64,000 nt of DNA from Candidatus Avimonas merdigallinarum (GTDB lineage Bacteria > Bacillota > Clostridia > Oscillospirales > Acutalibacteraceae). Where the stretch lies: the NCBI GenBank assembly GCA_904377855.1, contig CAJFGS010000002.1, forward strand, positions 38,534-102,533. Direction: 5' to 3'. The translations under genes were made by a program, and so were the position numbers. Below, in pieces: positions 50,892 through 58,434 of this stretch. The first letter of the stretch is position 1. Each line of letters starts with the position of its first letter. The notes under the pieces are model-generated. The model was not told the DNA's origin and made no database searches. It saw only the letters and a program-made list of their open reading frames with translations.

Positions 50892-51665
50892 ATGGAGTCC
50901 ATGCAACACAACCGCGTCTCCAGAACCTTGGTGCAGACGGTACTAATCGCCTTATTTGCCGCGTTGTCCTATGTCGTGCTGTTTTTCCGGATCCCCTATC
51001 CGGCGCCGGTAGGCCAGCCGTTCCTCCATCTCGGGAACGCGGTGGTGATTCTGGCGGCCCTGCTCCTGGGCGGATGGCAGGGCGGGCTGGCCGGCGCGAT
51101 CGGCATGGGGCTCAACGACCTGTATTTCGGCTATGGCTTTATGACAATCAAGACGGTGATCCTAAAGTTTGGGATCGGCCTGTTTGCCGGGGCGGTGGCG
51201 CGGCTGGGGAAAAAACACCCGGAACGCAGCCCGCGCGCCGGTTTGGCGATCGCTTCCTGCGTGTCGCTCCTGGCGGGTCTGGTGATCCTGGCGGGCGTGC
51301 TCTCGGGGGCGGAGGGGTTTGCCGCCGTCTCCCCGCTGGCCTATGTGTTCCTGCTGGTCCTCGGCGTGGTGCTGGGGGGAGTGGCGCTGCTGTCGCGGCG
51401 TCTGCCTTCCTTGACCAATGAGCGGCTGTTTGTCCTTCTCGGGGCGGCGGCGGGGATCGCCTGGAACGTGCTGGGGGAGTTCCTCTCCGGCGCGGTAATG
51501 GCGTGGATAGCGGGCGCGGAATGGCCGGCGGCCATGCTTTCGTCCCTTGCCAGCCTGCCGGCGACCTTTATCAACGGCGCCGCTTCCATAGCCGCCGCAG
51601 TGCTTCTTTATATACCTATTAAAGAAGCGCTCCGCCGCGCCCGGCTGGATACGCTTCTCGACTAG
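50892..51665 (+). CDS. ECF transporter S component (substrate unknown)
   Basis: 257 aa membrane protein. The pattern FRIPYPAPVGQPFLHLGNAVVILAALLLGG with a following GLAGAIGMGLNDL is typical of ECF S components of the riboflavin/HmpT-like group. It captures a vitamin or related compound and uses the shared EcfA1-A2-T module (32556-35099). Substrate cannot be read from the sequence. I start at 50892 with GGAAGGGTGG upstream. Confidence 0.88.
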   Translation: MESMQHNRVSRTLVQTVLIALFAALSYVVLFFRIPYPAPVGQPFLHLGNAVVILAALLLGGWQGGLAGAIGMGLNDLYFGYGFMTIKTVILKFGIGLFAGAVARLGKKHPERSPRAGLAIASCVSLLAGLVILAGVLSGAEGFAAVSPLAYVFLLVLGVVLGGVALLSRRLPSLTNERLFVLLGAAAGIAWNVLGEFLSGAVMAWIAGAEWPAAMLSSLASLPATFINGAASIAAAVLLYIPIKEALRRARLDTLLD

Positions 51666-52497
51666 CGCAAAGGGAAGTTGCCTTTGATGGGCGGATTGCC
51701 TTAATTTTTTGTGTTGACTTTTGACTTTTGCCGTCAACTTAGAGCAAGGTCTCCACAAAAAATGCTGAAAAATTTTTAAAAAGACGGTTTCCCATCCCGG
51801 TATGGATCGGCAAAAATCGTGAAAAATCGACCCGCCCAACAGTAGAAGGGCGGGTTTTTTCCGCCTCCAGGCTGGCGTTTGATAATCCACAGCCCAAAAA
51901 AATAAAAAATTTTTTAAGGAAATTCCGGCTCTTTCGGGCGGAAAACCACTGTGGAAAACGCAAAGGTTTTCCACAGTGAAAGCAAAAATAATGGTTTTAA
52001 ACGCGCTTATAGCCCGCCTTAGGTTCCATCAACTCGGCGTAAAGTTTTCTCAGCGGGGCCGCCTTTCCCGGCTGGAAGCGCCCAAAAGGCCATTCCGGGT
52101 AGGGAAGACGGCTTGATAGGAAAATATGAGAAAAAATGCCACAATCTTCCAATAAAAAGCGGCCCGGAATTATACGGGGAAACGAAAAAATAGAATCCGG
52201 GAAGCGCACCGCAATATTTTTAACAAGATAAACGCGTATGGTTTGGCGCTGCCGGCTTATCATTCCTTTGTTTACGGTGAGTATTATCCGCCGCGGGAAC
52301 CGGACGTTCCCAAAAACTTATAGGCCGGCAAAGAAGAGAGAGATCGCCGCCTTTTCTTGTGGAATTTCTGTGGAATGTGCGGAGAGGCCGCGGCGCGCGA
52401 AGATTAAAAACAGGAGGAAACGGGAGAAAACCGGCGAGATTGTGTAGAAAGTCGTCAGATAAATAGTTAAAAGCCGAAAAAAGTCGATTTTTTTTCG
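51666..52497. other. Gene-free AT-rich interval with DnaA-box-like sites
   Basis: About 830 bp with no credible gene. It contains a terminator (CCCGCCC 51831-51837, GGGCGGG 51848-51854, six T), a TAATCCACA site (51883-51891) and a perfect 13-bp inverted repeat CACTGTGGAAAAC (51947-51959) / GTTTTCCACAGTG (51966-51978) whose arms each carry TTTTCCACA, matching the relaxed DnaA box TTWTNCACA. Confidence 0.55.
51831..51860 (+). terminator. Terminator after the orphan S component
   Basis: CCCGCCC and GGGCGGG with a 10-nt loop, followed by TTTTTT. Confidence 0.8.
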
Positions 52498-52526
52498 TTG
52501 TAAATCGCTGCATCGTTCGCTAAACT
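52498..52526 (+). promoter_or_regulatory. Promoter of the DUF6514/spo0A-like unit
   Basis: TTGTAA (52498-52503), a 17-nt spacer and TAAACT (52521-52526), about 50 bp before the DUF6514 gene. Confidence 0.65.
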
Positions 52527-52574
52527 AAGAATTGCGTTTTCGAAAATCGCAACAAATTTATAGAAAAGGGGAAC

Positions 52575-52877
52575 ATGAAGTTGGGGACAATGGTTGAGCC
52601 GAAGCTCCTGTTCAAGCGGCATTTTTCCGAGATCCGGGGTATTCAAAAAGAGCGGACGGTTACGTATGAGGTACTTGTTGACGGGCAAAACGGCTGCGGC
52701 GTACGAATTGAATCCGAATGCGAAGGATGTCTCCGTTCCGACGCGCAGACAGGGCTGACCGCCTCTCCGGACGAGGCCAAATCTCTTGTGACCTACCTGT
52801 ATGAAAACGCGGTGCTGCTGGAGCATTGGCGGGATATTGCGGTGGATTTGCTGAAAGCCCTTCATCATTTGGCGTAA
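52575..52877 (+). CDS. DUF6514-type protein
   Basis: 100 aa, soluble. VTYEVLVDGQNGCGVRIES and the C-terminal SLVTYLYENAVLLEHWRDIAVDLL match the layout of DUF6514 proteins of Clostridia, whose role is unknown. ATG after AAAAGGGG. It is followed 47 nt later by the Spo0A-type gene without a visible promoter, so the two are likely co-transcribed. Confidence 0.7.
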   Translation: MKLGTMVEPKLLFKRHFSEIRGIQKERTVTYEVLVDGQNGCGVRIESECEGCLRSDAQTGLTASPDEAKSLVTYLYENAVLLEHWRDIAVDLLKALHHLA

Positions 52878-52924
52878 CTGGACTCCCGAACCCTAAGAAA
52901 AAGGTGGAGGAGTGCAGAAAAACG

Positions 52925-53665
52925 ATGTTGGCAAAGGCAAGGCTTTTAATCGCAGAACCAGAACAGGAACAAAGGGAACAATTGAAACGCTTTTTTGAAA
53001 TGAACGGAGAAATAGAGCTTTGCGGTATGGCCGGTGACGGCGAAGAAGCGCTGGCGTTGATTTTGCAGCGTAAGCCGGACATTGTTCTTCTGGATCTGCT
53101 TATGCCCCGTCTGGACGGGATATCGGTACTGGAAGGGCTGCGGGAATCCCCACTTCCCCATTTCCCGCATGTGATCGTAACCGCCGATTTCGGCGTGAAA
53201 AGCGTCATTATTGCCCGTGCTTTTATCTTGGGCGCAAGCTATTACGTCATCAAGCCGTACAAGATGGAGGATTTGCTGAACCGGGTGCTTCTTTTTGCCA
53301 AACCATCCTTGCTTTCCGACCGTTCGCCCGGGGACGTCCACAGCCGGCTGAAACGCACGGTATTGGGACTCGGCGTTTCGCCCAATGTGCTGGGATTCCC
53401 GTACATCATTGAGGCGACGGAGGTGCTGCTGGAGCAGGGGGCGCACAGCTCCCTTACCAAAGTGGTGTATCCGGAAGTGGCCCGCCGCAACAACACCACG
53501 CCGGACTGTGTGGAGAGCGCCGTGCGAAAGGCCATTACGAAGATTTATGAGCGGGACAGCGAAGGCCTCCTTTCCCTAATGGGCCAGGGAATGGGAGGGA
53601 AACGCCCGTCCAATGGGGAGTTTCTGAGGACGCTCATGGAGAAAATCAGGGACGGTTCTCTGTAA
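52925..53665 (+). CDS. spo0A: Spo0A-type response regulator
   Basis: 246 aa. Receiver domain: phospho-acceptor Asp57 in LLDLLMPRLDG, Thr86 and Lys110 in YYVIKPYKMEDL. The DNA-binding Spo0A_C domain is unmistakable: LGVSPNVLGFPYIIEATEVL, LTKVVYPEVARRNNTTPDCVE and KPSNGEFLRTLMEKIR. Spo0A is the master regulator of sporulation entry. Oddity: the usual Asp-Asp acidic pocket near the start (ADDN in B. subtilis) is AEPE here (Glu11, Pro12), so metal binding and phosphorylation may differ. It may be a paralogue. ATG 52925 has its GGAGGAG about 14 nt upstream, longer than usual. Confidence 0.92.
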   Translation: MLAKARLLIAEPEQEQREQLKRFFEMNGEIELCGMAGDGEEALALILQRKPDIVLLDLLMPRLDGISVLEGLRESPLPHFPHVIVTADFGVKSVIIARAFILGASYYVIKPYKMEDLLNRVLLFAKPSLLSDRSPGDVHSRLKRTVLGLGVSPNVLGFPYIIEATEVLLEQGAHSSLTKVVYPEVARRNNTTPDCVESAVRKAITKIYERDSEGLLSLMGQGMGGKRPSNGEFLRTLMEKIRDGSL

Positions 53666-54076
53666 ACCCGGCGCCGGCTTGGCTCCGCAGCCGGCGAGGC
53701 GTCCGTCCGGCAATGCCGAAGCGCGCCCGGATAACCGGGGGGCGGCCTTCCGGTTCCATGCCGGGGCGGGGCAGGGATTCCCAGCGGCGGCAGGGCGCGT
53801 TTTCCCTCTCCATGGCAGGCGGAGGCGCCGCTTCGGAAAGCAGCGCAATCCCGCCCGTGGGCGGCTTTTTCCGCAAAACCGGCGCACAACGCCGGCCTCC
53901 AGCGCCTGCTCAAATCCATGCGGTGGCCGCAGTTTACCGGCGGAAGGGGCCAGACAGCGGAGGGAACGGAAATTCGAACCAGTCTGTGCAGCCCGCCCGC
54001 GCGGGCTGTTTTCATGGCGGCAAAGGCCCGCGCATGCGGGCGGGGCGGATTCTCCCGCTTCAGCCTCCCTTTCCTC
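53666..54076. other. Gene-free GC-rich interval
   Basis: About 400 bp; frames present lack any family pattern. No repeat or RNA I can support. Confidence 0.45.
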
Positions 54077-54105
54077 TTGCTTTCCCGGCCCCGCGGATTT
54101 ATACT
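54077..54105 (+). promoter_or_regulatory. Promoter of the YbaK gene
   Basis: TTGCTT (54077-54082), a 17-nt spacer and TATACT (54100-54105). Confidence 0.7.
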
Positions 54106-54168
54106 TTGGATAGGAACGGCACAGAAAAATTCCGGCGGCGACGGCCGCCCCCAAAGGGTGAAGGGACA

Positions 54169-54663
54169 ATGGCGGAAAAACTGAAAACCAATGCAATGCG
54201 GATCCTGGAGCGCATGGGCGTCGACTATACCGCCCATGAATACGCCGCAGCGGACGGGAAGATCGACGGGGTCGCGGTCGCCGGGAAGATAGGCCTGCCG
54301 GCCGAGCGGGTGTTTAAAACCCTGGTAACCAAGGGCACGGGGCGGGACTATTTTGTGTTCGTTATCCCCGTGGCCCGGGAACTGGATTTGAAAGCGGCGG
54401 CCCGCGCGGTGGGACAGAAGGCGGTGGAGATGATCCCCGTGGCGGACATCAACCGGGTCACCGGATATATCCGCGGCGGCTGTTCCCCGATCGGGATGAA
54501 AAAGGCGTACGTTACCGTGGTGGACGCCTCCTGCGAATCGCTGGATACGATGGTCGTCAGCGCGGGGAAAATCGGGCATCAGGTGGAACTGCGCCCGGCG
54601 GATCTGCTGGCCGCTGCCGGCGCGTCGGTGGCGGCGGTCGCCGCGGACCATCCTGCCGGGTGA
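54169..54663 (+). CDS. ybaK: Cys-tRNA(Pro) deacylase, YbaK/EbsC family
   Basis: 164 aa. YTAHEY start strand, GVAVAGKIGLPAERVFKTLVTKG with the catalytic-type lysine, then VTGYIRGGCSPIGMKK, the family signature, and a final SAGKIGHQVELRPADL. YbaK removes cysteine wrongly attached to tRNA-Pro by prolyl-tRNA synthetase. ATG 54169 with GAAGGG upstream. Confidence 0.95.
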   Translation: MAEKLKTNAMRILERMGVDYTAHEYAAADGKIDGVAVAGKIGLPAERVFKTLVTKGTGRDYFVFVIPVARELDLKAAARAVGQKAVEMIPVADINRVTGYIRGGCSPIGMKKAYVTVVDASCESLDTMVVSAGKIGHQVELRPADLLAAAGASVAAVAADHPAG

Positions 54664-54843
54664 TTGCGGGAAGGGGCGCCGTCTGGGACGGCCCGGTCTG
54701 CCCGGATACTGCGGCGCCTCCTTCTCCGGCATGCCGCGGGGCGGCAGCTTCTCCCCTGCGCACGGGGCGGGATGCCCTTTGGGGCAAAGGACGGACAGGC
54801 CGGCATGCTGTGTGCAGAGGCGGCCGGGAGCCGGCCCGGCCGC

Positions 54844-54872
54844 TTGACAAAAGGGGAAGCTTCCGATAAGAT
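54844..54872 (+). promoter_or_regulatory. Promoter of the lipoprotein gene
   Basis: TTGACA (54844-54849), a 17-nt spacer and TAAGAT (54867-54872). Confidence 0.8.
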
Positions 54873-54952
54873 GGGGGAAAGAACGCTTGGCCGCGCTTTG
54901 CCGGGGATACGGGAGGCCGGGCGCACGATCCTTCCGGGAGGCGGATTTTTGC

Positions 54953-55546
54953 ATGAAGAAGAGGAAATGGCTCCTTGCGGCGGCGGGGCTTCTCAGCGGG
55001 CTGCTTGTGCTGTCCGGCTGCGCGCCGGCGTCCGATTCCGCAAAGGAAGAAAGGGGGCTGACGCCGTACAGCCTGTTTGGGGAGAAGGACGGATGGGAAA
55101 TCAGCTGCGTCGTCCGGCCGATGACCCAGGCGGAAAAGGAGGAGGAGCTGGCCAGCCTCCGGGAACTGCAGTCGGTGGCGGAGTCCCAGCTTGCCAATGG
55201 GGAGATTGACGAGGAAACCTGCGAGAATCTCAAGCAGCAGTATGAGCGCACGGCCCAGAACCTCGAGGAGAAGACGGCGTACGTTTCCAGCGTCTACGGC
55301 GTCTGCCGGGAAGAAGGGGCTGCCGGGCAGAGCGCGGCCTGGCAGCTGGAAAGCGGCGGGGTCAAAGTCGTCGCGGGCGTGCAGATCGTTTCCGCCGACC
55401 CAGGGGAATGGTACTCCAGCTATCAGATGGACGGGCCGCTGTTTATCCCGCCCCTGGAAGAGGGGACCATGCGCATTACCGTGGGGGAGGAAACCGTTTC
55501 CATCCCGCTGACGCTGGCCACCCATATCGAAAAAACGCTGGAATAA
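54953..55546 (+). CDS. Lipoprotein of unknown function
   Basis: 197 aa. Signal peptide KKRKWLLAAAGLLSGLLVLSGC with the lipidated Cys at residue 22, then a helical, Glu/Gln-rich region (TQAEKEEELASLRELQSV... about 60-105, possible coiled coil) and a beta-rich C-terminus. No family recognised. GGGAGGCGG lies upstream of the ATG 54953. Ends in a strong hairpin at 55659. Confidence 0.75.
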   Translation: MKKRKWLLAAAGLLSGLLVLSGCAPASDSAKEERGLTPYSLFGEKDGWEISCVVRPMTQAEKEEELASLRELQSVAESQLANGEIDEETCENLKQQYERTAQNLEEKTAYVSSVYGVCREEGAAGQSAAWQLESGGVKVVAGVQIVSADPGEWYSSYQMDGPLFIPPLEEGTMRITVGEETVSIPLTLATHIEKTLE

Positions 55547-55658
55547 AGCCGGGCCGCGGCGCGGGCGGCCGGAAGGAATATCACCGGGGGAGAGGGGCCG
55601 GCTTTGCGGCCGCAGGGCGCGGAACGGGCCGCCCAGCCAAGCCCGCCGGTATTTTTCA

Positions 55659-55697
55659 GGGGGCTGCTGCAAAATTTGTTTTTGCAGCAGCCCCCTT
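55659..55697 (+). terminator. Terminator of the lipoprotein gene
   Basis: GGGGGCTGCTGCAAAA (55659-55674) pairs with TTTTTGCAGCAGCCCCC (to 55695). Confidence 0.85.
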
Positions 55698-55740
55698 TCC
55701 TGCGTGGGCCCGCGGGTGCGTACAAAGGAGGGCGGAGGCA

Positions 55741-55778
55741 GGAAAAGGCCGTTTTTTTGCCAAAAAGCGGCCTTTTCC
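55741..55778. terminator. Second hairpin before typA
   Basis: GGAAAAGGCCG (55741-55751) and CGGCCTTTTCC (55768-55778). Confidence 0.5.
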
Positions 55779-55811
55779 CCCGGAATCCGGCAATTGGCCG
55801 GAGGAAAGGCC

Positions 55812-55840
55812 TTGTTGAAGGCGCGGAAAAGTGCTATACT
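55812..55840 (+). promoter_or_regulatory. Promoter of typA
   Basis: TTGTTG (55812-55817), a 17-nt spacer and TATACT (55835-55840). Confidence 0.78.
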
Positions 55841-55880
55841 ATATCAGTTAATTCGGATTTAAGAGGAATGAAAGCGGCTT

Positions 55881-57707
55881 ATGGTACAAAAAAGAGAAAA
55901 CCTTCGCAATATCGCGATTATCGCCCATGTCGATCACGGCAAGACCACGCTGGTGGACCAGCTCCTGCGGCAGAGCGGCGTGTTCCGCGCCAACGAGCAG
56001 GTGGCCGAGCGGGTCATGGACTCCAACGACCTGGAGCGGGAACGCGGGATCACCATCCTCTCCAAAAACACCGCCGTGATGTACGGCGATACCAAAATCA
56101 ACATCGTGGACACCCCCGGCCACGCCGATTTCGGCGGCGAGGTGGAGCGGATCCTGATGATGGTGGACGGCGTGCTCCTGCTGGTGGACGCGTTCGAGGG
56201 ATGCATGCCCCAGACCCGTTTTGTGCTCAAGAAGGCGCTCGGCCTGGGCAAGCGGCCGGTGGTGGTCATCAATAAAATCGACCGGGACGGCGCCCGGCCG
56301 GCCGAGGTCATCGACGAGCTCATCGACCTGTTCATCGAGCTCGGGGCGGACGAGGATCAGCTGGAATTCCCGGTGATCTACGCTTCCGGCCGGGACGGGT
56401 ACGCTTCCCTGGACCCCCAGGCGCGGGAAGGGGATATGAAGCCGCTGTTTGAGGCGATCCTGCAGTATGTCCCCGCGCCGCAGGGCGACCCGGACGGCCC
56501 GCTGCAAATCCTGTTTTCGAACATCGATTACGACGATTATGTCGGCCGGATCGGGGTGGGCCGGGTAGAACGGGGCACGGTGAAAAACGGCCAGACGGTG
56601 ACCGTCTGCAAATCGGACGGCACGACGGTGAACGCCCGCATCGGCAAGCTGTACCAGTTCGAGGGGCTGAAAAGGGTGGAACACGATTCCGCCTCCCTGG
56701 GGGATCTCATCGCGGTGACCGGGATTGCCGACCTGAACATCGGGGAGACGGCCTGCGATCCCGAGCATGTGGAGCCGCTGCCCTTCGTGCATATCGACGA
56801 GCCGACCATCTCCATGGTGTTTATGGTCAACAACAGCCCCTTCGCCGGCCGGGAAGGGAAATTCGTCACCAGCCGGAACCTGCGCGACCGCCTGTTCAAA
56901 GAGGTGGAAACCAACGTCAGCATGCGGGTGAAGGAGACCGACACCACCGACGCGTTCGAGGTGTCGGGACGGGGCGAGCTGCACCTCTCGATTTTGATCG
57001 AGACCATGCGGCGGCAGGGGTTTGAATTCGCGGTCAGCCGCCCCCGCGTCATCTTCAAAAAGGACGAAAACGGGAAGACCCTGGAGCCAATGGAGCTGCT
57101 GATGATCGAGGTGCCCGAGCAGTACGTGGGCGCGGTCATGGAAAAGCTGGGATCCCGCCGGGCGGAAATCCTCAACATGGGCACCCGGGACACCGGGATG
57201 AGCCATCTCGAGTTCCGCATCCCCTCCCGCGGGCTGATGGGGTACCGCCAGCAGTTCCTCACCGACACCAACGGCAACGGCATCATGAACAGCGTGTTCG
57301 ACGGGTACGAGCCCTATAAGGGGGAAATCCCCCAGCGGGTGCAGGGCTCCCTGGTGGTGTTTGAAACCGGCGAGGCCACGACCTACGGCCTGTACAACGC
57401 GCAGGAGCGGGGGACCCTGTTCATTGGCGCCGGCGTGCCGGTGTACGAGGGGATGATCGTCGGCGAATCCCCCAAGAGCGAGGACATCGTGGTGAACGTG
57501 TGCAAGAAAAAGCACATCACCAACACCCGCGCCGCCGGCTCGGACGACGCCCTCCGGCTGACCACCCCCACCACCCTTTCGCTGGAGCAGTCGCTGGAAT
57601 TCATCAACGACGACGAACTGGTGGAGGTCACGCCGAAATCCATCCGCCTGCGCAAGGTGATCCTCTCGAGGGAACAGCGCATGAAGGCGGCGGCAAGGGC
57701 AAAATAA
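55881..57707 (+). CDS. typA: Ribosome-associated GTPase TypA/BipA
   Basis: 608 aa, family length. G1 AHVDHGKTT, G2 RERGITI, G3 DTPGHADFGGEVERIL, G4 NKIDRDGARP, then domain II, the EF-G-like domains and the BipA C-terminal domain (LRLTTPTTLSLEQSLEFINDDELVEVTP). It acts in 50S assembly and stress adaptation. Confidence 0.98.
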   Translation: MVQKRENLRNIAIIAHVDHGKTTLVDQLLRQSGVFRANEQVAERVMDSNDLERERGITILSKNTAVMYGDTKINIVDTPGHADFGGEVERILMMVDGVLLLVDAFEGCMPQTRFVLKKALGLGKRPVVVINKIDRDGARPAEVIDELIDLFIELGADEDQLEFPVIYASGRDGYASLDPQAREGDMKPLFEAILQYVPAPQGDPDGPLQILFSNIDYDDYVGRIGVGRVERGTVKNGQTVTVCKSDGTTVNARIGKLYQFEGLKRVEHDSASLGDLIAVTGIADLNIGETACDPEHVEPLPFVHIDEPTISMVFMVNNSPFAGREGKFVTSRNLRDRLFKEVETNVSMRVKETDTTDAFEVSGRGELHLSILIETMRRQGFEFAVSRPRVIFKKDENGKTLEPMELLMIEVPEQYVGAVMEKLGSRRAEILNMGTRDTGMSHLEFRIPSRGLMGYRQQFLTDTNGNGIMNSVFDGYEPYKGEIPQRVQGSLVVFETGEATTYGLYNAQERGTLFIGAGVPVYEGMIVGESPKSEDIVVNVCKKKHITNTRAAGSDDALRLTTPTTLSLEQSLEFINDDELVEVTPKSIRLRKVILSREQRMKAAARAK

Positions 57708-57755
57708 ACGGCGTGTATCTGCCGGCATTTTACTGCATTTTGAGGAGGCATCCGT

Positions 57756-58310
57756 ATGGAAAAGGCCAACGAATCCCGCACGTACACCATGACGATTGCC
57801 GGGCTGGAGCGAACCCTGCCCCTGTGCCGGCTTAACGAGCATCTGAGCATCGCGGCGTTTGTAATTTTCGGCGACGTGGAGCTGACGGTGGCGTCCGCCG
57901 CCGAACTGCTGAAGAAAGCGCCCGAATTCGACGTGCTGATTACCGCGGAGGCCAAGGGCATCCCGCTGGTGTACGAGATGGCGCGGCAGAGCGGCAAGCC
58001 CTATTTTATCGCCCGGAAGTATCCCAAGCTGTATATGTCCCATCCGATTTCGGTGGACGTGCGGTCAATCACCACCGATAAGGAGCAGACCCTCTACCTG
58101 GACGAGAGCGAGATGGCGGTCATCCGGGGCCGGCGGGTCCTGATTGTGGACGATGTGATAAGCACCGGCGAATCCCTGCGCGCGCTGGAGATGCTGGTGG
58201 AGCGCTCCGAGGGGAAGATCGCCGGGCAGTGCGCCATCCTGGCGGAGGGGGACGCCATCGACCGCAAGGATATCTTTTACCTCGAGCCGCTGCCGCTTTT
58301 TGAAAACTGA
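57756..58310 (+). CDS. Phosphoribosyltransferase, adenine-PRT-like
   Basis: 184 aa. PRPP-binding VLIVDDVISTGESL is intact, with AEAKGIPLVYEMARQSG as the nucleobase-side loop and ARKYPKLYM ahead of it. It resembles apt/xpt-type enzymes that make nucleotides from bases, or a PurR-type PRT fold; the base is not certain. GAGGAGG precedes the ATG. Follows typA closely. Confidence 0.85.
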   Translation: MEKANESRTYTMTIAGLERTLPLCRLNEHLSIAAFVIFGDVELTVASAAELLKKAPEFDVLITAEAKGIPLVYEMARQSGKPYFIARKYPKLYMSHPISVDVRSITTDKEQTLYLDESEMAVIRGRRVLIVDDVISTGESLRALEMLVERSEGKIAGQCAILAEGDAIDRKDIFYLEPLPLFEN

Positions 58311-58434
58311 GGAAGCGGGAGACGGGGGAAACCAGGCAGGGGGGATTCCCGGCTGCTTCCGGAGCCGGCCGGGAAGGATGGGCGGCAGGCCCCGGAGGGA
58401 CGGGTGAGCCGCCGGCAGAAGGAGGGGACGGTAC

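Noticed and set aside
51666..52497. Chromosome origin (oriC)
   Set aside because: DnaA-box-like sites occur, but dnaA, dnaN and the usual origin genes are absent and no DNA-unwinding repeat array is visible.
55848..58043. 731-codon minus-strand frame opposite typA
   Set aside because: Antisense shadow of typA; no domain.
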